From NCBI GenBank assembly GCA_946887105.1, contig CAMPKJ010000036.1:1-27807 (forward strand): a stretch of DNA of 27,807 bases. Direction: 5' to 3'. The position numbers and the translations under genes were made by a program. This stretch comes from an uncultured Acidobacteriota bacterium. Lineage in GTDB: Bacteria; Acidobacteriota; Thermoanaerobaculia; Gp7-AA8. Below the pieces are notes generated by a model, which made no database searches, was not told the DNA's origin, and was given only the letters and a program-made list of their open reading frames with translations. Within the stretch, counting starts at the first letter, position 1, and each line of letters opens with the position of its first letter. Shown here one piece after another: positions 22,481-27,807 of the stretch.

Positions 22481-24658
22481 ATGCGCCGACTGCTCGCGTC
22501 GACTCTCCTCCTCACCACCACTCTTCTCTCCGCGCAGACTGCTCCCGCTCCGATCTACGGGTTCTCCGATCCGGCGAAGCAGCACGCGCTGGAGGCGAAG
22601 TTCGATGCGACGCTCGATCGCGCGAACCTCGAGGCGTGGATGAAGCGGCTGGCCGCGCGGCCGCATCACGTCGGATCGCCGTACGGCAAGGAAAACGCCG
22701 AGTTCATGGCCGCGCTCTTCAAGTCGTGGGGATACGACACGGCCATCGAGCGTTTCGATGTGTTGTTCCCGACTCCGAAGACGCGCGTGCTCGAACTGAT
22801 CGCGCCGGAGCGTTACACGGCGCAGCTGAACGAGCCTGCGCTGGCCGAGGATGCGACATCGGATCAGGCGGCGGAGATCCTCCCGCCGTACAACGCGTAT
22901 TCGATCGATGGCGACGTCACCGGCGAGCTGGTGTACGTCAACTACGGCATTCCACGCGACTACGACGTGCTCGCGCGCAACGGCGTCGATGTGCGCGGCA
23001 AGATCGTCATCGCGCGATACGGCGGCTCGTGGCGCGGCATCAAGCCGAAGGTGGCCGCGGAGCGCGGCGCGATCGGCTGCATCATCTACTCCGATCCGCG
23101 CGACGACGGCTACTTCGAAGGCGACGTCTATCCGAAGGGTGCGTTCCGCAGCGATCACAGCGCGCAGCGCGGCTCGGTCGCCGACATGCCGATGTATCCC
23201 GGCGATCCGCTGACGCCTGGGATCGGTGCGACCGCGGACGCGAAACGCCTCGATCGCAAAGACGCGCAGACCATCACGAAGATCCCGGTGCTCCCGATCT
23301 CCTACGGTGACGCGCTTCCGCTCCTCCGTGCCCTGGGCGGCCCGATCGCCCCGGAACGCTGGCGCGGCGCGCTCCCGATCGCCTATCACCTCGGCCCGGG
23401 ACCGGCGCGTGTGCACCTGAAGCTCGAATTCGACTGGAAACTCGCGCCGGCATACGACGTCATCGCCCGCATGCCCGGCAGCGATCTCGCCGGTCAGTGG
23501 ATTCTGCGCGGCAATCATCACGATGCATGGGTGCACGGCGCACGCGATCCGATCAGCGGCATGGTGTCGCTGATGGAGGAGGCGCGCGCGATCGCCGAGC
23601 TGGCGAAGAGCGGATGGCGTCCGCGGCGTACGCTCGTGTTCGCGGCCTGGGATGCCGAAGAGCCGGGCCTGCTCGGTTCGACGGAGTGGGTGGAGACGCA
23701 CCTCGCGAAGCTGCGCGAGCACGCGGTGGTGTACATCAACTCCGACTCCAACGGCCGCGGCTTTCTCGATGCGGCTGGCTCGCACACGCTCGAGCGCTTC
23801 GTGAACGAGGTCGCGCGCGACGTCAAGGATCCGCAGCGCGGCGTCTCCGTGCTCGAGCGCCGCCGCGCGTACGATCTCGTCAACGCCTCCGACGCGGACG
23901 AGCGCCGCGAACTGCGCGAGCGCACTGGAATCCGTCTCGATGCGCTCGGCTCCGGCTCCGATTACTCGCCCTTCCTGCAGCACGCCGGAATCGCGTCATT
24001 GAGCATCGGCTACGACGGCGAGGGGCAGTACGGCGTCTATCACTCCGCGTACGACTCGCTCGCGCACTATCTCCGCTTCGGCGACCCGAACCTCGTCTAC
24101 GGCATCACGCAGGCGAAGACCACCGGCCGGATGATGCTGCGTCTCGCGAATGCGGACGTTCTGCCGTTCGAAACGTCGACGCTCGCGGAGACGGTGGCGC
24201 GCTATCTCGCCGACGTGAAGAAGCTCGCCGAAACGATGCGCGGCGAGTCGGATGAGAAGAACCGCCAGCTGCGCGATCGCACGATGGAGCTGGCGGCCGA
24301 TCCGCTGAAGCCGTTCGTTGCTCCGAAAGAAGATGATGCGGTGCCGCACCTCGAGCTCGCGCCGCTGGAGAACGCCGTCGCGCGACTGCAGAAAAGCGCG
24401 CGCGCGTTCGACGGAAAGAAGCGTAACGACGCCACGGTGATGCGTCTCGAACAGTTGTTGACGCGTGATGAAGGGCTGCCCGGCCGTCCCTGGTATCGCC
24501 ATCACGTCTACGCGCCCGGCTTCTACACCGGCTACGGCGTGAAGACGTTGCCCGGCGTGCGCGAGGCGATCGAACAGCGGAAGTGGGCGGATGCGAACGC
24601 GCAGATCGTCATCCTGGCGGGCGTGCTGAACCGGTATGCGGAGATGCTGGAGCGCTAG
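22481..24658 (+). CDS. M28-family metallopeptidase, glutamate carboxypeptidase II (NAALADase/PSMA)-like
   Basis: The 725-aa protein starts with a signal peptide (MRRLLASTLLLTTTLLSAQT). A protease-associated (PA) domain (about 140-320) interrupts the M28 catalytic domain. Zinc ligands match GCPII: His346 and Asp356 (GNHHDAWVHGARDP), catalytic Glu393 and ligand Glu394 (WDAEEPGLLGSTEW), Asp422 (INSDSNG) and a late His in YHSAYDS. A C-terminal dimerisation-like domain holds HHVYAPGFYTGYGVKTLPGV. It probably trims C-terminal residues or peptides outside the cytoplasm; the substrate is unknown. The ATG at 22481 has a -10-like TACAAT 8 nt upstream and no ribosome site, suggesting leaderless translation. 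Confidence 0.94.
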   Translation: MRRLLASTLLLTTTLLSAQTAPAPIYGFSDPAKQHALEAKFDATLDRANLEAWMKRLAARPHHVGSPYGKENAEFMAALFKSWGYDTAIERFDVLFPTPKTRVLELIAPERYTAQLNEPALAEDATSDQAAEILPPYNAYSIDGDVTGELVYVNYGIPRDYDVLARNGVDVRGKIVIARYGGSWRGIKPKVAAERGAIGCIIYSDPRDDGYFEGDVYPKGAFRSDHSAQRGSVADMPMYPGDPLTPGIGATADAKRLDRKDAQTITKIPVLPISYGDALPLLRALGGPIAPERWRGALPIAYHLGPGPARVHLKLEFDWKLAPAYDVIARMPGSDLAGQWILRGNHHDAWVHGARDPISGMVSLMEEARAIAELAKSGWRPRRTLVFAAWDAEEPGLLGSTEWVETHLAKLREHAVVYINSDSNGRGFLDAAGSHTLERFVNEVARDVKDPQRGVSVLERRRAYDLVNASDADERRELRERTGIRLDALGSGSDYSPFLQHAGIASLSIGYDGEGQYGVYHSAYDSLAHYLRFGDPNLVYGITQAKTTGRMMLRLANADVLPFETSTLAETVARYLADVKKLAETMRGESDEKNRQLRDRTMELAADPLKPFVAPKEDDAVPHLELAPLENAVARLQKSARAFDGKKRNDATVMRLEQLLTRDEGLPGRPWYRHHVYAPGFYTGYGVKTLPGVREAIEQRKWADANAQIVILAGVLNRYAEMLER

Positions 24659-24661
24659 ACC

Positions 24662-24765
24662 GAGTTCCTCGGAGTTCCTCGGAGTTCCTCGGGGTTCCTC
24701 GGGTGAAGAGTGTCGCGTGCGTTCCCCGAGGAACTCCCGAGGAACCGAGGCACTCCGAGGAACTC
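24662..24765. repeat. CTCCGAGGAA-family palindrome, copy 4
   Basis: Four TTCCTCGG units (24662-24703), a spacer of about 20 nt, and four CCGAGGAA units (24724-24765) lie between the convergent M28 peptidase and ftsB-like genes. The palindrome ends at the ftsB-like stop codon and may act as a bidirectional terminator. Confidence 0.93.
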
Positions 24766-25085
24766 TACTTCGGCAGCATGTAAACGACTTCGCCCCTGCG
24801 CGACATCCCCAGGTCCTCCCGCGCGATGCGCTCGATCGCGTACGAGGACTTCTTCACGCTGTCGATTTCCGCGCGCAGGCGCGTGTTTTCCGCTTCCAGC
24901 CGCGCGATGTGCTTCCGCAGGTCCGCCACGCGCGTGCGTGCGTGCTGCAGCTCGGGCAGGCCGCGGTCGCTGAACATGAACGACACCAGGAAGACCACCG
25001 ACATCACGCTGGCGAGCAGGACCACTGCCTTCAGCGTGACGTGCGTCGTGCGACGCGAATCGTGGATGGAGACGGACGGATGCAT
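24765..25085 (-). CDS. ftsB: Septum formation initiator FtsB/DivIC-like protein
   Basis: The 106-aa protein has a short cytoplasmic N-terminus, one membrane segment (about residues 20-38, VVLLASVMSVVFLVSF), then a coiled coil (about 46-78, LQHARTRVADLRKHIARLEA onwards). It ends with the family-typical AIERIAREDLGMSRRGEVVY (about 82-101), characteristic of FtsB/DivIC. FtsB works with FtsL and FtsQ to activate septal peptidoglycan synthesis at the divisome. It is transcribed divergently from purB with only 33 bp between the start codons. A TACACT -10 nine nt upstream and absence of a ribosome site suggest a leaderless mRNA. Confidence 0.9.
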   Translation of the reverse strand: MHPSVSIHDSRRTTHVTLKAVVLLASVMSVVFLVSFMFSDRGLPELQHARTRVADLRKHIARLEAENTRLRAEIDSVKKSSYAIERIAREDLGMSRRGEVVYMLPK

Positions 25086-25094
25086 CCGCTGCGT

Positions 25095-25123
25095 AGTGTA
25101 CGCACATATAATTCTCCCGTGAA
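25095..25123 (-). promoter_or_regulatory. ftsB promoter, overlapping the purB promoter
   Basis: On the minus strand TTCACG (plus 25118-25123) and TACACT (plus 25095-25100) are 17 bp apart. The -35 overlaps the purB start codon. The predicted start of transcription is at or next to the ftsB ATG. Confidence 0.55.
25107..25112 (+). promoter_or_regulatory. purB -10 element, leaderless
   Basis: A perfect TATAAT ends 6 nt before the GTG at 25119, so transcription should start at the start codon itself. No ribosome site exists. It lies inside the spacer of the opposing ftsB promoter, and no good -35 is seen. Confidence 0.65.
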
Positions 25124-26555
25124 GTACGACACCCCCTCCAATCCGCTCACCGAGCGGTACGCGTCGCGCGAGATGTCGTATCTCTTCTCACCGAACTCGA
25201 AGTTCCGCACGTGGCGGCGTCTATGGATCGCGCTGGCCGAGGCGGAGCGCGAGCTGGGACTGCCGATCACCGAGGCGCAGATCGCGGAGCTGAAGGCGAA
25301 CGCGAACGACATCAACTTCGAGGATGCGGAACGGCGCGAGCGCGAGGTGCGCCACGACGTGATGGCGCACGTACACGCGTACGGCCTGCAGGCGCCGTCC
25401 GCGAAAGGGATCATTCACCTCGGCGCGACGTCCGCCTACGTCACCGACAACACCGACATCCTGCACATGGCGTACGGGATGCGCATCCTGCGGCGGCGGC
25501 TCGTGAACGTGATGGCCAAGCTGCGCGACTTCGCATGGACGTGGCGCGCCACGCCGACGCTGGCGTTCACGCACTTCCAGCCCGCGCAGCTCACGACGGT
25601 CGGCAAGCGCGCCACGCTCTGGCTGCACGACATCCTCCTCGACTACCGCGATCTCGAGTTCCGCGAGTCGCAGCTCGCACTGCTCGGAGTGAAAGGCGCG
25701 ACCGGGACGCAGGCGTCGTTCCTCAACCTCTTCGGCGGCGACGAAGCGAAGGTGCATCGCCTCGAGCAACTGGTCGCGGAGAAGATGGGCATGCGGCGCA
25801 GCTATCCCGTCTCCGGCCAGACCTATTCACGGAAGGTCGACTCGCAGGTCGTCAACGTGCTGGCCGGTTTCGCGCAGTCGGCGTCGAAGTTCGCGTACGA
25901 CATGCGCCTCCTGCAGCACCTGCACGAGATCGAAGAGCCATTCGAAGAAGAGCAGATCGGTTCCTCGGCCATGCCCTACAAGCGCAACCCGATGCGCGCG
26001 GAGCGAATCGACGCGCTGACGCGGCACCTGATCGTCAACACGCTCAATCCCGCGCTCACCGCGGCCACGCAGTGGTTCGAACGGACGCTGGACGACTCCG
26101 CAAATCGCCGCATCGCGCTCCCCGAGGCCTTTCTGGCGGCGGATGCGGTCGCGCTCATCTACGACAACATCGTGGCCGGCCTCGTGGTGCACGAAGACGT
26201 CATCGCCGGGAATGTCCGCCGCGAGCTGCCGTTCCTGATGACGGAGAACCTGATGATGGAAGGCGCGCAACGCGGTGGCGATCGCCAGGTGCTGCACGAG
26301 CGCATCCGCATCCACGCGAAGGCGGCCGCCGATGCGCTGAAGGCTGGCGCGTCGCAGAACGATCTCTTCGATCGCATCGCTGCCGACGCGCTGTTCAGCA
26401 TCGACCGCGCGACCATCGAAGAGCTGGCCCGGCCGGAAAACTACACCGGCCTCTCGCGGCAGCAGACGGAGCGCTTCCTCATCGAAGAGATCGATCCGAT
26501 TCTGGCCGCGGAGCGGGATGAGATCCGCAGCGAGGTGGGCGAGGTGCGCGTATGA
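25119..26555 (+). CDS. purB: Adenylosuccinate lyase
   Basis: The protein is 478 aa from the GTG at 25119 (VKYDTPSNPLTERYAS). The superfamily signature GSSAMPYKRNP is at about 281-291, with active-site motifs RHDVMAHVH (about 79-86) and THFQPAQ (about 151-157). It catalyses two purine-pathway steps (SAICAR to AICAR, adenylosuccinate to AMP), each releasing fumarate. GTG was chosen because the conserved N-terminus begins there and a perfect TATAAT lies 6 nt upstream. The open frame extends further upstream, but only through the repeat and under the opposite-strand ftsB-like gene. The stop overlaps the rlpA ATG by 4 nt. Confidence 0.96.
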   Translation: MKYDTPSNPLTERYASREMSYLFSPNSKFRTWRRLWIALAEAERELGLPITEAQIAELKANANDINFEDAERREREVRHDVMAHVHAYGLQAPSAKGIIHLGATSAYVTDNTDILHMAYGMRILRRRLVNVMAKLRDFAWTWRATPTLAFTHFQPAQLTTVGKRATLWLHDILLDYRDLEFRESQLALLGVKGATGTQASFLNLFGGDEAKVHRLEQLVAEKMGMRRSYPVSGQTYSRKVDSQVVNVLAGFAQSASKFAYDMRLLQHLHEIEEPFEEEQIGSSAMPYKRNPMRAERIDALTRHLIVNTLNPALTAATQWFERTLDDSANRRIALPEAFLAADAVALIYDNIVAGLVVHEDVIAGNVRRELPFLMTENLMMEGAQRGGDRQVLHERIRIHAKAAADALKAGASQNDLFDRIAADALFSIDRATIEELARPENYTGLSRQQTERFLIEEIDPILAAERDEIRSEVGEVRV

Positions 26556-27484
26556 GATCGCGCGTCGCGTCGCTGGCGATGATCGTGGTGCTGGCGTACG
26601 GATGCGCGACGACGCGGCCGCAGGAGCCGGGACCGAGCGATACGTTGCAGGGCGTGGCCAGCTGGTACGGCGAGGAGTTCGCCGGCCGGACCACGGCGAA
26701 CGGCGAGATCTTCGATCCCTCGCTGTTGACCGCGGCGCATCGTTCGCTGCCGTTCGGCACCGTGCTCGACGTCACCAATCTGAAAACCGCGCAGACGGTG
26801 CGCGTGCGCGTGAACGATCGCGGCCCGTACATCGGCGGACGCATCATCGATCTCTCGTACGCGGCGGCGAAAGAGATCGGCCTCATCGAGCCGGGCATCG
26901 GCGACGTGATCTTCAAGGTCGTGCGAGTGGGCAGCGGCGCGCGCGAGCCGCCCGCGCCGTTCGACGTCACCATCGCCGAGGCGCCGAAGACCGCGCCGGT
27001 GGTCTCGCGGGGCGATGCTCCAGCGGTCGAGTTCCCGTTGCCGGCGGTCAAGGCGCCGGAACCCGCGCCGGCAGTGATCGCCGAGGTGCCGACGGTGGTC
27101 GATCGCGTGGATGTCGAAACGCAGCGCGGCGAGGTGATCACCCGCAAGCAGGTTGGTGCGGACGGGCGCACGCTCGAAGACGTACCGGTCGCGAAGGGCG
27201 AGGCCACCAGCGCGAGCAGTCTCGACGCACAGCGCCGGCCCAACGCCGTGCGGCGCCGCGCCTCGGCGCTCAAGCAGTTCATGGTGCAGGTGGGCGCGTT
27301 CGCGGTCGAGGCGAATGCGAAGTCACTGCAGGAGCGGCTGACCTCGATCGGTCATCGCGCCTTCATCGATCGCGAAGATCTGTACCGCGTGCGCATCGGA
27401 CCGTTCACCACGAGGGAGCAGGCCGTTGCGGCGCGTGCGTCCCTCGAGGCGAACGGGATGTCGGCGATGATCGTGACGGAGTGA
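26552..27484 (+). CDS. rlpA: RlpA-like lipoprotein with DPBB and SPOR domains (septal lytic transglycosylase family)
   Basis: The 310-aa lipoprotein has lipobox LAYGC (Cys18). The double-psi beta-barrel is at about 33-125 (GVASWYGEEFAGRTTANGE, LPFGTVLDVTNLKT, VRVNDRGPYIGGRIIDLSYA). A Pro/Ala-rich linker follows, then a C-terminal SPOR domain at about 237-310 (QFMVQVGAFAVEANAKSLQE, YRVRIGPFTTREQA). In Pseudomonas RlpA cleaves denuded septal glycan, and SPOR domains target such glycan. Translation is coupled to purB through ATGA (26552-26555). Divergent from the ftsB-like gene across purB, it gives the locus a division/cell-wall flavour. Confidence 0.94.
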   Translation: MRSRVASLAMIVVLAYGCATTRPQEPGPSDTLQGVASWYGEEFAGRTTANGEIFDPSLLTAAHRSLPFGTVLDVTNLKTAQTVRVRVNDRGPYIGGRIIDLSYAAAKEIGLIEPGIGDVIFKVVRVGSGAREPPAPFDVTIAEAPKTAPVVSRGDAPAVEFPLPAVKAPEPAPAVIAEVPTVVDRVDVETQRGEVITRKQVGADGRTLEDVPVAKGEATSASSLDAQRRPNAVRRRASALKQFMVQVGAFAVEANAKSLQERLTSIGHRAFIDREDLYRVRIGPFTTREQAVAARASLEANGMSAMIVTE

Positions 27485-27580
27485 AGTTCCTCGGAGTGCT
27501 TCGGTCCCTCGGAGTTCCTCGGAGGGGGCGATTCAACACCCGAGGAACTCCGAGGAACTCCGAGGAACCCGAGGAACTCG
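27484..27580. repeat. CTCCGAGGAA-family palindrome, copy 5
   Basis: The left arm has TTCCTCGGAG-type units (27484-27525), the spacer is about 13 nt, and the right arm has four CCGAGGAA units (27539-27580). It fills the gap between the convergent rlpA gene and the ndk/corA-like frame. Confidence 0.93.
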
Positions 27581-27584
27581 TCCG

Positions 27585-27807
27585 TCACACCAGCTCGGAC
27601 TCGGCGAAGAAGAACGCAATCTCGATGGCCGCGTTTTCATCCGAGTCGGACCCGTGGATGGCGTTCTGCTCGATCGAGACGACGCCCACCATCGCATCGA
27701 GCAGGAAGGTGATGTTGTTGGTCAGAAAGGTGGTGTGATCGGACAGCGACTGCACGTCGCGCTGCATCGACTTGAGCTGCGCCCGCAAATCCTTCGCCCA
27801 GCGCATG
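27585..27807 (-). CDS. Nucleoside-diphosphate kinase C-terminus joined in frame to a CorA Mg2+ transporter fragment (partial, window edge)
   Basis: The 73 codons visible read as two families. The C-terminal 30 residues (SIEQN, then [20 protein letters not shown] and ESELV) match the end of nucleoside-diphosphate kinase, whose HGSDS motif follows the catalytic-site region. The preceding part ([20 protein letters not shown] then [13 protein letters not shown]) matches the CorA periplasmic helix that normally continues to the IIKIF...GMNF membrane segment, which is missing. The join lies in SIEQN (about 27663-27677), a string plausible in both families. The frame runs off the window; an ATG at 27806 may be internal. 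It is either a genuine deletion fusion, hence non-functional as either protein, or an assembly chimera at a contig end. Confidence 0.7.
   Translation of the reverse strand, partial: MRWAKDLRAQLKSMQRDVQSLSDHTTFLTNNITFLLDAMVGVVSIEQNAIHGSDSDENAAIEIAFFFAESELV

Noticed and set aside
24636..25118. Upstream extension of purB by 161 codons
   Set aside because: It would read through the repeat palindrome and under the opposite-strand ftsB-like gene; the conserved PurB start and a perfect TATAAT support the GTG at 25119.

Overview
The window is a high-GC (roughly 65%), gene-dense bacterial chromosome segment without phage, plasmid or IS transposase genes. A Ser/Thr kinase with a long TPR-like C-terminus, a two-subunit class I fumarase, a flotillin/YqiJ pair, a GCPII-like M28 peptidase, a four-helix-bundle (23S-IVS family) gene and many intergenic palindromes together suggest Acidobacteriota or a neighbouring phylum. 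That placement is inference; no rRNA is present.

Layout. 1-4083 (- strand): an intergenic hairpin, then flotillin and its YqiJ-like partner, then an unrecognised exported protein translationally coupled to an unrecognised 136-aa protein. 4189-6921: a family-5 solute-binding protein with no visible signal peptide, a convergent terminator, a secreted Arg-rich protein, and a Lys/Ala-rich DUF6496-type protein. 6984-10142: a 1052-aa membrane Ser/Thr kinase with exact 46-residue repeats. 10165-12795 (+): tRNA-Cys with a clear promoter, an HhH-GPD DNA glycosylase, and a small unknown gene coupled to rlmN. 12731-17600 (-): a likely operon of fumarase alpha, four-helix-bundle protein, fumarase beta, aspartase, RNA 2',3'-cyclic phosphodiesterase and a methyltransferase. 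17757-20369 (+): clpB. 20535-22346 (-): asnB. 22481-24658 (+): M28 peptidase. 24765-25085 (-): ftsB-like. 25119-27484 (+): purB coupled to rlpA. 27585-27807 (-): an ndk 3' end joined in frame to a CorA-like fragment.

Several enzymes meet at fumarate and aspartate: aspartase (Asp to fumarate), fumarase (fumarate to malate), PurB (releases fumarate) and AsnB (uses Asp). FtsB and RlpA are both division/cell-wall proteins flanking purB.

The most interesting signal is a family of intergenic palindromes built from a decamer resembling CTCCGAGGAA. Five loci carry inverted arms of this unit (11613-11703, 16206-16681, 22379-22466, 24662-24765, 27484-27580). In four the arms enclose a short spacer; in the fifth they enclose a complete four-helix-bundle gene, which sits between the two fumarase subunit genes. 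This looks like a small repeat-bounded cassette with gene-less derivatives, and one copy is translated as the N-terminus of RlmN. Other notable points are apparently leaderless promoters (purB, M28, asnB, ftsB), a 32-bp triplication at the end of clpB, and the corA/ndk junction, which may be an assembly artefact. The longest gene-free stretch is about 165 bp; every gap over 100 bp is described below.
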